A stretch of DNA of 64,000 nt from Rhizophagus clarus (taxonomy: Eukaryota; Glomeromycota; Glomeromycetes; Glomerales; Glomeraceae): contig BLAL01000357.1 of NCBI GenBank assembly GCA_015698045.1, forward strand, positions 1-64,000, read 5' to 3'. Within the stretch, counting starts at the first letter, position 1, and each line of letters starts with the position of its first letter. A model generated the notes under the pieces. That model made no database searches and was not told the origin of the DNA. It saw only the letters and a list, made by a program, of their open reading frames with translations. A program made the position numbers and the translations under genes. Positions 1-12,400 of the stretch are shown here, in pieces.

Positions 1-1570
1 TAATGATTAATATAATGATGGATATTGTGATTAAATCATGGCCAAGTAAAAATTAATATTTTCTCACATTGTTTACGATTAATTTCGAAAATAAGTTTCT
101 TTTTTACCATTGATCTCAATAGATTTTCTAAGGAAAAAAATTTGATTAATATAATGACGGACATTGTGATTATCGAGTAAAAATTAATCTTTTTTCAATT
201 TTTTTCTTTTTTTTAAAAATTCTATATCGTGGTTATACCTATTACCAAAAAAAACTTTTTCTGCAAAAAAAGTTGTTTGCATTGATATCATAACACTACG
301 AGTTATCTTTTCCTTGAACTTTCTCAAACATCTTAAGTCGTATAATTAATAATTAACCTCTCCTATAAACAGAGAGCAACTTACTTTAATATAAACACGA
401 ATACAAAATACGTTAGTAATGAGAACGAAAAAATAAATTCTTTAGGAAAAGAGATTATTTAAAGCACTGAACTGAAAGGAATGATTCCTAGGATAGCGAG
501 TGATTTGAACTAAGCCAAAGTTAGAAACAAGATAGTTTTGGTATCTTCAGGCGGTATGGATGAAGACAAGCTCTTGTTCTACAATTGATTTTTATCAAAC
601 TCGCTCTACATTGATTATTTCAGTTCTGTCTCAACCGATCTCCGGGGAAGAAGCAAAGTAGAAATCAAAGAATGGGAATCATGTATGGAAAAGGAACATC
701 TTAAAAAGAAAGAGGCAATGGTTCTGCGAGTTAGAAATATCTGAGTAGATGATTCATGCTGAAGCTTCTCTTCTCTCATTTCATCACTGATGCTTTTTCT
801 TATGCGCCTTATCCAAGAAAGCATCCATTTCCCTTTCCTTCGATGACTTGGTATTCTTGAACTGGTCTTATGCGCATATACTGTATAAAACTTCTGGTCA
901 AATGATCGTAGCATTGCTTTAAATTCCTAATTAGCTAATTACACATGTGCATATTGCATATTTTACCAAATTCTGTAGACCAATAAAATCACAGTTTTGC
1001 ACTGAGATTATCATTTAATCTCATTTGGATAAATTGTTTGTACTTGGCGTGAAGAACAGGTTATACTGTACTAATTAAACTGGCTGGTACTTACAAAAAA
1101 GAGATCTTTTTTTCTGTTTTTTTTCTAATTATTATGCTTTTATTTCTATCTAAGGCTGTGTTTTATTGTGCCATTGATTTACTTATTATATGGCTATATT
1201 TATTTCACCATCAATCATCGCTTTGTGTAAAGCTATAGTTTGTGGTTGTGCAAATTTCCCACTGGCGCTTTCCCGGGTATTTAATAGAATAATTGGTCGG
1301 CAAGTCATGTATAATGTATATTGATATAAAAGAATTTATTTTTTAGTTGTCTTTCCGGCGCAGATTACTAATGTATATTAATTTAATTGATGGTGTGTGA
1401 CTAAACAAATATTGATGACAACTTTTCAATAAAAAGGTATCCGTAATTAGACAACTAAACAGGAACATCTCAGTGCTAGGATAAGCCTTGTTTAGAATAA
1501 GCCCAGCAATTCCATACTGAGATTTTCGAATGATGTTTCCCATTTAGGATAGGCCCAACACTTCGCTAGT
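1..1570. other. AT-rich stretch, no gene confidently seen
   Basis: No intact gene is supported here. One weak exon-like patch on the plus strand (about 622-750) follows a TTATTTCAG acceptor-like site and reads K/E-rich sequence (EKEHLKKKEAMVL) before a stop. A 99-codon minus-strand frame (615-914) overlaps it. Neither has a convincing start, donor or partner exon, so both may be remnants or chance. Positions 1-180 contain two near copies of a sequence around ATTAATATAATGAYGGAYATTGTGATTA, suggesting a short dispersed or tandem duplication. Confidence 0.4.
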
Positions 1571-1582
1571 TATATATAAATA
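1571..1582 (+). promoter_or_regulatory. TATA-box-like element
   Basis: A TATATATAAATA stretch lies about 290 bp upstream of the start codon at 1874. The interval between is composed of A and T homopolymer runs and two near copies of AAGAATTTTCTCCTCCTACC-like sequence (about 1740-1810), consistent with a long 5' leader. In a genome this AT-rich a TATA match is weak evidence alone; position and orientation relative to the zinc-knuckle gene are the only support. Confidence 0.3.
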
Positions 1583-1873
1583 CCCCTAATTTTTCAAGAA
1601 AAATAAAGTTTTATAACGATTTCCCTTAATAACTTATTTTCACGTTCCTATTTTTTTTTTAAAAAAAAAGAAATAAAATTTTAGAAAAAATCTTATTCCC
1701 ACGTCCTTTTTTTTTAAATAAATATGATTAAAAAAAAAAAATTTTCTCCTCCTACCCGAAAGAACTTCGTTTTATCAAAAAAAAAAAAAAGAATTTTCTC
1801 CTCCTACCTTTAAGTTTTATCAAAAAAAAGTTCATACTCTTCCTTTTTAAAAATAACGTGTCTTAATTTTAAT

Positions 1874-2723
1874 ATGCTCGATAACATTGATAACACTACT
1901 ATTATCGACAATAATAATGAAGTTAGCGATGATTTTTATATAATTGATAACCCGAACGCGATTAAAGATATATTAAGTATATCTGTTAATCATTCTATAA
2001 CAATAAAGAATAATTCTAGTACAATTCAAATGTTAATTACAATACTCCAAGGTAAGTTAACACTATGTTTTTTTGGGTGCATTGATGCTGTATATGGCTC
2101 TATCAGGTTACTGATACTGTATGTTTTGATACTGACTAACAATATAAGAACGACTTACTTCTGCTTCATCTACTATCTCTCCTCCTATTGTCTCTACTTC
2201 TCCTCTTAATGTCTCTGCTATTGCCTCTCCTTCTCCTCCGGTCTCAACATACGAATCCTTGTCGGATTCAATTTCATCTTTAAGCTCTTCGCTACCCTTA
2301 GACTCTTCAGTAACCTCATCATCAATAACTCCCTTAACGACTTTAATTTCGTCGATCTCACCAATTTCCTCGATCTCCCCAATTTCCTCGAACCCGCCAA
2401 TTTCTTCGAACCTGGCTCCCGGTTCAAATTTAAATTTTATATGCACGTCGGAGGGGGTCGCTTTATCTAGCAGGACAAATTGGATTGCGCCTATCGGCTC
2501 ATATAAAGATCCGTGTTACTTATGTGAATATTACGGGCATGGTTTTAATACCTGCCCAAATATTCAGCAAAATTACCGGGGAAGATGCTGCAGGTGTTGG
2601 GTCAGTCCACACGAGTCAAAAGATTGCCATTTACGAAAAGGTGAAAAGGTACCTATTCCATTTAAAAAGAATTTTTTAAAGCCGGCCGATTTAATCAAAT
2701 TTTTTGGAAGAATTGAGGAATAG
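1874..2723 (+). CDS. Two-exon CCHC zinc-knuckle protein
   Basis: Exons 1874-2051 and 2149-2723 join across a 97-nt GTAAGT...AG intron that has a GACTAAC branch-point-like site 10-15 nt before the acceptor. The join is in frame and gives about 250 residues. The N-terminal 60 residues are acidic and Asn/Asp/Ile-rich. Residues about 61-160 are a Ser/Thr/Pro/Ile-rich linker with short repeats (PISSISPISSNPPISSN). The C-terminal part has two perfect CX2CX4HX4C knuckles: Cys182/185, His190, Cys195, and Cys206/209, His214, Cys219. Such knuckles usually bind single-stranded nucleic acid and occur in Gag-like and RNA-binding proteins. No protease, RT or integrase is adjacent, so a retroelement origin is not shown. 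The specific function is unknown. Confidence 0.75.
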
Positions 2724-2743
2724 GTTTTTTTTTTAATTCATTT

Positions 2744-2886
2744 CTGGTTGCCTTGGTGGCGAATTTTTTATTCTATGTAGTTTGTTTGGTCCGCCTGGTG
2801 GCGGGTTTTTTTCCTGGTTCGTCTGGTGACGAGTTTTTTTTCTGGTTCGCCTTGTGGCGTAAAGGTTTCTGGTTCGCCTGGTGGCG
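2744..2886. repeat. Five GC-rich mini-hairpin repeats
   Basis: Five copies of an 18-nt unit, consensus CTGGTTCGCCTGGTGGCG, at 2744, 2786, 2814, 2842 and 2869, separated by T-rich spacers of about 10-24 nt. Each unit can fold as a small stem (CGCC/GGCG) with a TGGT loop. The third copy reads CGTC-TGGT-GACG, a paired change that keeps the stem. The fourth changes only the loop (TTGT). The block starts about 20 nt after the zinc-knuckle stop codon and so probably lies in its 3' UTR or downstream flank. Confidence 0.75.
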
Positions 2887-3220
2887 TGTTCTTTTTTGTT
2901 TTGATATTTTTTATAATAATAATAAATAATAATGCATTTTATCAATCACACTGGCACTAAATAAAATTTATTAAGACATTTTTGAATATTATCTTGAATG
3001 CCAAATTGATATGATGATAATGTTAAATTCATATTGCAGAAAATATAAAAAAAAATTGTTCAATATGGAAGTCAGTAATTTGATGGCTGTTTAAAAATCT
3101 AAGGTTTCTGTTAAGATTGTTTGTTTCTTTACTATAAAAATGCTGATCAATAACTTTTAGTTCAGTAAAATTATTAATTTGTATAATAAATTCCTTTTAT
3201 TCAGCAATAAATTTTGAAGT

Positions 3221-3567
3221 TCAAATAATTTTGACATTTAATTTTAATTTATAAATATCCAGATGTTCAAAGCACGCCTTAGCAAAATTTTTGCCAATTG
3301 TCATACAACTGAAATTTAACGCGTCTACTGGATTTTCTACAGATTCTACCCAATCACGATGTTGTCGTAAAAAATTTTTAATATAAAAAAATGCTTGCTC
3401 GATCTGTAAGCAATAAATTTTTAAATAATAGAAGATTAAATTCTTACGGGATTATAATCGGGAGAATAAGATGGCAAAAACTCAAGTCGTATTCCTTTCT
3501 CCTCACAAATATTCCGTAAACGCTGACTTTTATGTATAGATACATTATCTAAGATTAAAACGCTATA
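3221..3567 (-). pseudogene. 3' fragment of a Tc1/mariner-type DDE transposase
   Basis: Two minus-strand segments, 3448-3567 and 3221-3403, join across a 44-nt intron-like gap (GTAAGAAT...CTTACAG) in phase 0. The first reads LILDNVSIHKS and then FLPSYSPDYNP. The second begins IEQAFFYIKNFLRQH and ends at a stop after about 60 residues. Together they reconstitute the second catalytic Asp (LDN.S.H) and the SPDYNPIE block typical of DDE_3/Tc1-mariner-like transposases. The N-terminal HTH region and first catalytic Asp are not found upstream, so this is a truncated copy. An acceptor-like CTAG precedes the first segment, so a missing 5' exon is likely. Confidence 0.75.
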
Positions 3568-3843
3568 CTAGTTATTTAACTAAATAAAATATTAAATAAA
3601 AATATTTATTATAGTCTATGTGGTTTTATATTTCGCTTCGAAAAATGGTAAACAAGTTGGGAAGAAAAAGAGATGGTTAACGCGGCACAATAAAAATCAA
3701 TAAAATCTACGTACAACGTGAAATCAGGTCACATGAATTATTAGCAGAGTGGTGGCGCTATGATATATTGTAATCTTTATTATCATAAAGGAATAAAAAA
3801 CATATCAATGTTATCACGGTCTTTTATGTGATATGTACTGTAT

Positions 3844-5400
3844 TTATGAAAAAAGATGGAGTTTTAAAGAGCTAGCAATGTTTCTTCTGCTACGGGAAGG
3901 AATTTCTAGATCTTCTGTAATAACATCTAACTCCTTAACCTTTTCTTTGATATTTGCGCTTTCAGTTTCAACCCAGACTATTTGAAGCATTTTCTGGAGA
4001 ATTCTATTAATTTATCTAGTGAAGTTTCCAATAATTTTTGTAAAATCGATGGCTGAAACGTATCGGCTTAAGATTCTCTTTAAAACCACCTCACGTGATA
4101 TGAAATTGTTTACTTCCTCATCGGTAGGATCTGAACTTTCCGTATATCCACTTTAATAGAAAAAAAATTTAAATCATTAAATCATTGTAATAAAACAACA
4201 ACATAACGATATGAACGTATCGATCACCTTTCTACAATTTGTCGAAATTCTTTTACTAATGTTGAAAGTACATTTTTCAATTGATATCAATAGTCGGAAA
4301 ATGATTTACGATATCGTTCGTTAATTGACTTCGCCATGCTTTGATAAGCATCATGCCCAAAAATTTTTTGTGTTATTTTATCAAACGCATGATCGGGCGG
4401 ATTTCTAGTTCGCAAAAAAGGCATTTCATTTCTTCGTCAATAAGACGATAATTATCCTAAACAGTAATAATATCAATAATACATAATACATCAGTAATTC
4501 TGTGTAATAACGATTGTTCTTAATTGGTAAGAAATGTAACAACCAAAATAAGAAATGGATTTTTACGTTGTCAGATGGTGACGAAGTCGAGGTGGTTAGT
4601 GGCAAATTTGTTGATGGCTGCTTCGTCGAGGCATCAAGCATTTTGTTTGCCAGATGTAGTACACTTGGATGTAAGACCAACCAATTGCAAATTTGCAATT
4701 GATTGGTCATTGCGCCAAATTGAACCAGAATTTCTTCTTCACTCTCTAGAAGTAATATTAAATGAGAATAAAATTATATTCATTAATTATGTTCAGATTT
4801 TATGTTTTTACCGCTTTCATCATTTTCATTTTCTTCTTGTTCTTTATCTTTCTCTCTCCTATCTCTCTCTCTTCTCTCTTTCTCTCTTCTCTCTTTCTCT
4901 CTTCTTTCTTTCTCTCTTCTCTCTTTATCTCTCCTCTCCATCTCTTTCTTCTCATTTTCTCTTCTTTCTTTTTCAATATTTCTTTCTTCTTGCTCTGGAA
5001 GCATATCTTCATTATAACGAAGTAAATTTAGTTTTAAATAAATTCGCAGAAATATCATTTCAATTGAATAATAAAACAATTATTATAACGTATTTACCCA
5101 AAATAATTCTTTCAATATCATCATCTTGTCTATTATTACCTTCTCCAATATCTACATCTTGTCCATGTAAATTATCTTGTTCATGTTCACTTCCTTCCTC
5201 TCTCCTTTCATCTCTTTCCTTATTATAATCACGTGAAGAGTTGGCAACATATGTACGAATAGTTTTTGTAGTCTTTGCAGCTTTTGTTGCCTTGTCTTTT
5301 AGGTATCATTATAATAGTATTAGGCGCAATTACTATATAAATTTTAAATCAAAAATATAATATTATTACCTTTTTCTGTTACTCCTCTGCGTTTAGTCAT
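3844..5400 (-). pseudogene. Decayed multi-exon gene with K/E/R coiled coil
   Basis: The minus strand gives a coherent spliced model: exon 1 5370-5400 (MTKRRGVTEK), exon 2 5098-5295, exon 3 4812-5006, exon 4 from 4745 downward. Introns of 74, 91 and 66 nt have GTAATA/GTAAAT/GTAAAA donors and AG acceptors, and all joins keep frame. Exon 3 encodes a long charged coiled-coil-like run of ERREKERR repeats. Exon 4 carries a hydrophobic stretch (NWLVLHPSVLHLANKML). The 3' part continues in pieces: DNYRLIDEEM, then after a probable one-base loss PFLRTRNPPDHAF to SDY, an in-frame TGA, an intron near 4140-4230, and a TAA at 4012-4014 followed in the same frame by open sequence to 3844. The reading-frame breaks argue for a pseudogene. 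I do not recognise the family. Confidence 0.55.
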
Positions 5401-5559
5401 GATAAACAAACAAGATGGTACTTATCGGTATTGTGCTAGTAGCAACGTAAAGAAATAGGTGATTCGTCACATAAAGAAATAGGTGATTCCTGACGAAATG
5501 AATACAGCATCATCTTTATTTATTTATAGAGATTTCTCCTAATATTAAGAAAAAATTAC

Positions 5560-7700
5560 ATCGTGACCGCAGCACATAAAAGGAAATTGGGTTAGCATTC
5601 TCGAAAAAAATGTTCATGGTTACATTAAATCTTGGATAGTTGATCGGAAGAATTTGTTAATGGTTACATCGATTCTTTATGACGAAAATTTTGGGAAAAT
5701 TTGACGTTTAACGGTTACATGTAAAGAAATTATATATGAGTATCGTAACTGTAGGACATAAACGGAAATTTGGCCAACAAAATTTTCAAATTATTGGAAT
5801 AATTGATCGGGAAAATCCTTAATGGGTATATTAGCTCTTTGTCCACAGAACATTAATGGTAATTTCGAGCAATATTAACGGTTACAAGTAAAGAAACTTT
5901 ATATGAATATCGTGATCGCAGGACATAAACGGATTTTCGGGATAATTGATCAGGAGAAAAAATTTGTTAATGGTTACATAATCAGGGTTGAAGAATTATA
6001 CTGTACGTACTATATTATGCTGTTCTAATACTTAAATAGAGTACATTTTTTCATATGTTTAATATATTATATATTTATTTTAATCTAAATAGAAAAAATA
6101 TTATATTAAATATTTAACAGTGCAATATTAATGCAATGTTTACAGTACATTGATGAAATTTTGGGCAATGGAAAAATTGCGGTTACATGTAAGGTGATCG
6201 CAGGACATAAATAGAAATTTAGATCAAAAAATTGGTCGGAAAAATTTTGTCAACAGTTCTGTTAATTCTTTATCTGCAAAAGATCTTTATTTGCAGCACA
6301 TTGGTGGAATCTAGGATAATGATCTGAAAAATTTGACATGAATATCGTGGTCGTAATAAATAAATAGAAATTTAGATCAATAATTGATCAGAAAAAATTA
6401 TTAATGGTTACATTGATTTTTTATCTGCAGCGCATTGATAGAATTCAGGGGTAATCTGAAAAATTTGACATGAATATCGTGATCGCAAGACATAAACGGA
6501 TTTTCAGGATAATTGATCAGGAGAAAAAATTTGTTAATGTTTACATAATCAGGGTTGAAGAATTATACTGTACGTACTATATTACTATGCTGTCCTAATA
6601 CTTAAATAGAGTACATTTTTCATATGTTTAATATATTATATATTTATTTTAATAATTAGGATTGATAATAAATTATTAACTATTCTTTTAATCTTAATAG
6701 AAAAAATATTATATTAAATATTTAACAGTACAATATTAGTGCAATGTATACAGTAAATTGATGAAATTTTGGGAAATGGAAAAATTGCGGTTACATGTAA
6801 GGTGATCGCAGGACATGAACAGAAATTTAGATCAACAAATTGATCAGAAAAAAATTTTGTCAACAGTTCTGTTGATTCTTTATCTGCAAAAGATCTTTAT
6901 CTGCAGCACATTTGTGGAATCTAGGGTAATGATCTGAAAAATTTGGCATGAATATCGTGGTCGCAATAAATAAATAGAAATTTAGATCAATAATTGACCG
7001 GAAAAAAATTGTTAATGATTACATTGATTTTTTATCTGCAGCGCATTGATAGAATTCAGGGGTAATCTGAAAAATTTGACATGAATATCGTGATCGCAGG
7101 ACATAAACGGATTTTTGGGATAATTGATCAGGAGAAAAATTTGTTAATGGTTACATAATCAGGGTTGAAGAATTATACTGTACGTACTATATTATGCTGT
7201 CCTAATACTTAAATAGAGTACATTTTTTCATAAGTTTAATATATTATATATTTATTTTAATAATTAGGATTGATAATAAATTATTAACTATTCTTTTAAT
7301 CTTAATAGAAAAAATATTATATTAAATATTTAACAGTGCAATATTAGTGCAATGTAAAGTAAATTGATGAAATTTTGGGAAATGGAAAAATTGCGGTTAC
7401 ATGTAAGGTGATCGCAGGACATGAACAGAAATTTAGATCAAAAAATTGATCGGAAAAAAATTTTGTCAACAGTTCTGTTGATTCTTTATCTGCAAAAGAT
7501 CTTTATCTGCAGCACATTGGTGGAATCTAGGGTAATGATCTGAAAAATTTGACATGAATATCGTGGTCGTGATAAATAAATGGAAATTTAGATCAATAAT
7601 TGATCAGGAAAAAAAATTGTTAATGGTTACATTGATTTTTATCTGCAGCGCATTGACAGAATTTGTTACATTAGTTCTCTATCTCGGAATTATGTAATGA
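5560..7700. repeat. Tandem ~570-610 bp repeats, left arm
   Basis: A long unit is present three times. The landmark CTGTACGTACTATATTA occurs near 6001, 6568 and 7178, giving periods of about 567 and 610 bp. Each unit contains shorter submotifs such as GGTTACATGTAAAG, ATCGTGATCGCAGGACATAA and AATTGATCAGGAGAAAAA, and these also occur singly from 5560 to 5900. No open frame of interest is present. The same submotifs reappear in inverted orientation at 8510-9340, so the two blocks form a large imperfect inverted repeat around the small gene at 7932. Confidence 0.75.
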
Positions 7701-7931
7701 AGTTTTAAAAAAAACTTTTCAAGTTGTTGACCCAAATTTCCTTTTATATAGTGCAGTCATGATATCACAGTCGTAATATTATAAAAAAATTTACTTTGTG
7801 CTTTTTTCCCAAAGAATTCAATTGATATTTTTTTTAAAGTTTGACTGTCCATATCTTATCAGTTACATATAAAAATACCACATCTCAGATCAGAGTTTTT
7901 AGATTTCTAATAAAAAAAAGATAGAAAGAAA

Positions 7932-8201
7932 ATGTCCTCTCCCAAACCTAGTAGAGAAGAAACAGGTATAAAAAAAAAATACCTGGTATATTAATTCATT
8001 AAATAACGTATGATAATATTCAAATAGTTTTTTTCATATATAGATAATATGATATTGATCTCGCTAGACGATCTAATAAAAGAACAAACCCGATCAAACG
8101 ATCTTCTCCAGACTAACATTAAAAAGAAACGGAAATGTCCGTCTCGTAACAACCGAGCGAAGACTATGGGAGACTGGGCTCGGATGGTGAAAAAAGTATG
8201 A
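7932..8201 (+). CDS. Tiny two-exon hypothetical protein (~63 aa)
   Basis: Exon 1 (7932-7965) reads MSSPKPSREET. A 78-nt intron begins GTATAAAA and ends TATATAG at 8043. Exon 2 (8044-8201) continues in frame with LISLDDLIKEQTRSNDLLQ, then a basic NLS-like IKKKRKCPSRNNRAK and a final MGDWARMVKKV before TGA. It is Lys/Arg-rich, without a signal peptide or membrane segment. It sits exactly between the inverted repeat fields at 5.5-7.7 and 8.5-9.3 kb, so it may be the cargo or remnant of a mobile unit. A further donor-like GTATGA at the end leaves open that the frame continues into another exon. Family not recognised. Confidence 0.45.
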
Positions 8202-8509
8202 TCATTTGATTCTTTAATATTTTGTGATAATTTGAAATATTTAACACTTTAAAATTATTTGTTAGAATTGATATTGCCATTATATGAAATTAATATCTCA
8301 TTACAATACCGCACAATATTATATCCACCTTCTTTTCAATTTATTTCAATAAAAAAATAAATCTTATGTAATTTTATAATTGTATATATCCGTAAAGCTC
8401 ACAACTAGTGATTTTATCATAATAATTGATTGTAATAATTTAAAATCATAAAAATCAAAATTTCATATAAACTGGAACACGAATTGCTAACAATTTTTTT
8501 CTGATCATT

Positions 8510-9340
8510 TGTCTTGTCTAAATGTGCTGCGATCACGATATTCTTAAAATGTAATGTCAATTTTTCAGAAAAGCTTTGTTAACCAATTTCCGTTATGTCC
8601 AGCAGTCTATATAAATTTCTTTACATGTAATCGTCAAAACATCAATCCTAAATTCAAGAGCTTTGTTAACCCAAATTTCTATAGTTACGATGTTGTTCAT
8701 TATATAATTCATTAGTTAATGTAACTAACTATTAACGAATTTTTTTTCCGATCAATTATCCCAAAATTCGATGATCTAAATTTCCGCTTATGTCCTGCGG
8801 TCACAATATTCATATAAATTCCTTTACATATAACCGTTAAAGAAGTCAACTCTTCAGATCATTGCCTCAAAACTTCGTTAATGCATTGTAAGTAAAGAAC
8901 CAATGTAGCCATTAAGAAAATTTCCGATCAATTCAAATTTCCGTTTATGTCCCGCGGTCACAATATTCATACAAAATTTCTTTGCATGTCGATTTTCCCA
9001 AAATTTAAGAAATTAGTAATCTAAATTTCCGTTTATGTTCTGCAGTCACGCACGATATTCATACAAAATTTCTTTGCATGTAACTGTTGTTAACACGTCA
9101 ATTTTAGATCATTTTCCCCAAGATTTCCATTAATGTACTGTGATCCAAGAACTAATGTAACCATTGACAATTTTTTTTCTCGAAATTTCAATATAAATTT
9201 CCGTTTATAAATTTCCGTTTATGTCCTGCGGTCACGATTTCATACAAATTTCTTTACATGTAACCAGATCATTGCCCAAAATTTCCGTTAATGAGAAATT
9301 TGTTAACCCAAAATTTCCGTTTATGTGCTGCGGTCGCGAT
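8510..9340. repeat. Inverted-orientation repeats, right arm
   Basis: At least six copies of AATTTCCGTTTATGTCCTGC followed by GGTCACGATATTCATA and TTTCTTTACATGTAACCGTT, with spacing of roughly 100-170 bp. These are reverse complements of motifs in the 5.5-7.7 kb block. The units are degenerate and do not form a clean tandem array. The block ends just before the transposase-like gene starting at 9461, so it could include subterminal repeats of that element; the true ends were not identified. Confidence 0.65.
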
Positions 9341-9460
9341 ACTATGATTTCCAATTAAAAATATTATAAAAGCAGTTAATGAATTAAATACACAAACGCG
9401 CATGGACATTTTTTAAATTTACTCATTTTATTATTCCTTATTATAATTATTATCATAGCC

Positions 9461-12400
9461 ATGTTACGAAATAAACCTCGAAAAGCGAATATTGCTACAT
9501 TACCTTTTCGTATCCGTAATAATTTTAGAAGGTTGCCCAACAGATTTTTATTATCGGATAATGATGACAATGAAAAAATGGTACAAAAAGATTTTGAAGA
9601 TGATAATATTAGCGGCGAAGAGTATAATGAACATGGCGACGGAGATGATGATTTAGAACAATGAAGCGATGATGATCATATAGAACAGCGAAGCGATAAT
9701 GGTGATGATTTAGAACAACGAAGCGATGATGATCATATAGAACAGCGAAGCGATAATGGTGATGATTTAGAACAACGAAGCGATGATGATCATATAGAAC
9801 AGCGAAGCGATAATGGTGATGATTTAGAACAACGAAGCGATGATGATCATATAGAACAGCGAAGCGATAATGGTGATGATTTAGAATAACGAAGCAATGA
9901 TGATCATTTAGAACAACAAAGCGATAATGATCATTTAGAACAACGAAATGATAATGATGATGATTTAGAACAACGAAGCAATAATGAAGAAGGTGATACC
10001 AACATGATTTCAACATCATCAGAGAATGAAATAGAAAGCGATTATATAATGTCCTTAGAAAGTGATGAAGAATATGAAACAATGTCGTCAGATAATGAAG
10101 AAAGACATGATTCTGATATCTCAGAAGAAAAGCTATTCGTTGATGAAGCATTGGCTAAAGATAAGTTACCATCTTATGATGGTGATTTTGCTCCATATTT
10201 TCAAAATTTAACTACTGCTGCCTTATTTTGTTGGATTTATAAGCATAATATTTCAACAAATGCATATGAAGATCTTGTTGACATTATCATGAGACCAGAA
10301 TTTAATAGAGATCATATTGTAAAGAATATTCGGAGATTTCGAGCATGAAGGGAGCGTCTTCCTCTTCCCTCAATATCAGCAAAATCTATCTCAATTTCAT
10401 CAAAAAAAACACCATCAACTTTAAAGGATTCAAAGATGGCATATCAACTTTCAATAAGTGATATCATTTGGAATGTTCTTAACAACCCATCACTATTAAA
10501 GGAAATGTATTTTGGTGCTGGTGTCAATTCAAAAACAAAATCCGAGTACTGGCATGGTACCTTATGGGCAGAGTCACCTCTTTTCGGTCAAGAACAATTA
10601 ATGATATCAGGGGGTAATTATTTATTAAATGCAAGCTGATGGTAGAGAGGCGAAGCAATAAAGTACAAGAGACTAACACTTTTTTCATATGTATATAATA
10701 GAGATATACCAATGCGGCGATTTTGTTTACTATTACAACAATGAGCGAAAACTTGGCAGATTGAGAGCAATATTATTAAATGAAGAGAACCAACAGTATC
10801 GGCTGAGAATCCAAAAAGTTCTAGATTATAGTGACTTGCCTGGAACTTTTAAGGGAGAATTAAGACAAAATCGCTCTCTTTCCGGAGAAGTTTGGTTACA
10901 AGATGAACCATTCTTGACAATAACAACATCACAAATTTCAGAAAAGGTTGCTGCAGATACACTACGAATTACCGAAATACTTTATAAACATCATACACAC
11001 TGGCGCATTCGTGATGCAACGTTCTCTTATCAACATCCTTCGGAATATATTTCCATAAGGCAGCCACCATCTCCAACAATTCCGGTTTATAAGCTGTTTT
11101 TGGACATATACTACGATGATTTTGGAACATTTAGGAATGTTTATCATTCGTTAGGAGGTGTTTATGTGCAGTTTGGAAATATGCCTGCCCGTCAAAGAAA
11201 GTTGCTCAAAAATCACTTTGTTCTCGGGTTTATTCCTTTCGGTGGTAATTTCAATGAATTCATGTTGCCATTTATTTCTGAAATGAAAGAATTCGAACAA
11301 GGAAAATTAATGGAAGTGAATGGCCAAGATGCTTGGGTGATAGCCGGTTTAGGTGTCGTAACTGCTGATTTACCACAAGGGAATGACATGTGTGGTGTAT
11401 TACGACATAATGCCAATAAAGGTTGCCGCACTTGTACAGCCTCTCGAGAATCACTTACCAACTTCTCTAAGGATGTACCAGCAACATCAAGATATCATCA
11501 CATCACTGACGATCAATTTAAAGAGATATTTAACGAACCTGCTACCACAAGGTAAAGACGACTTTGTACTGAGTTTGGACTAAGAACAAGGCCTAGCATT
11601 TTGGATAGGCTGCTAAGAGAAAGGCATCTACAGACACCTCAAGATGTATATCATGCAACTGCTAGGAAGATTGGACGACTTCTTAAATTAACGTATGATC
11701 TTTGAATTTAATTAACTTTAGCTAGATATGTAACGAACAAAATCTTTTAATAAAGCTTTTTGATTTCCACAGGTGCGAATTATTTTCACAAAAAGGAGAG
11801 GACGAGTTTATCAAAGCCTGGAAGAACTTTGAGAAACCAAAAAAATGGTCTCGTTTGCCAAATCCAATTAGTCACAATGCTAGTTTCATGATGTCTGACT
11901 ATCTTAGGCTCGCTATGATAATGCCTTTTATACTTAATAGTTTTTTAGAAACATCAAGCTTAAAGGAAAATGAATCCAGAAGCATTCTGTGACGAATTCA
12001 AGAATCACGCATTAACATGGCGAAAAATGTAATAATTGCTTGTTGGGTATATGTAGCAAAAACAATGAGGATGGTTTTTGAAAGCAAGTTTACATTAGAT
12101 TCGTATGACGAATTACAAAAATGCCTTGAAGAAGAAATGAAAATTCTTCCAAAGGTACAATTATTCATAATTCTTATATAATTTTTTATTTTTTATTTAT
12201 CAATATATAAAATATTATTTAATAATGTGGCTTTAGGTTTTCCCTGAATTTGCTAACTTACCAAACCTGCATATCAATATCCACTTGCTGGTGCATGCAA
12301 GGACTTATGGTACTCTTATAAACACTCAAGTTGGTATCAAAGAGATGGTGCATCGGATCTTTAAAGCAATGGTACCACGAACAAATTGCAAGAATGTCGA

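Noticed and set aside
4524-5228. 234-codon plus-strand frame
   Set aside because: Antisense to the spliced K/E/R-rich gene whose exons and introns are consistent on the minus strand.
9609-10151. 180-codon minus-strand His/Tyr-rich frame
   Set aside because: Antisense shadow of the 57-bp minisatellite in the transposase gene.
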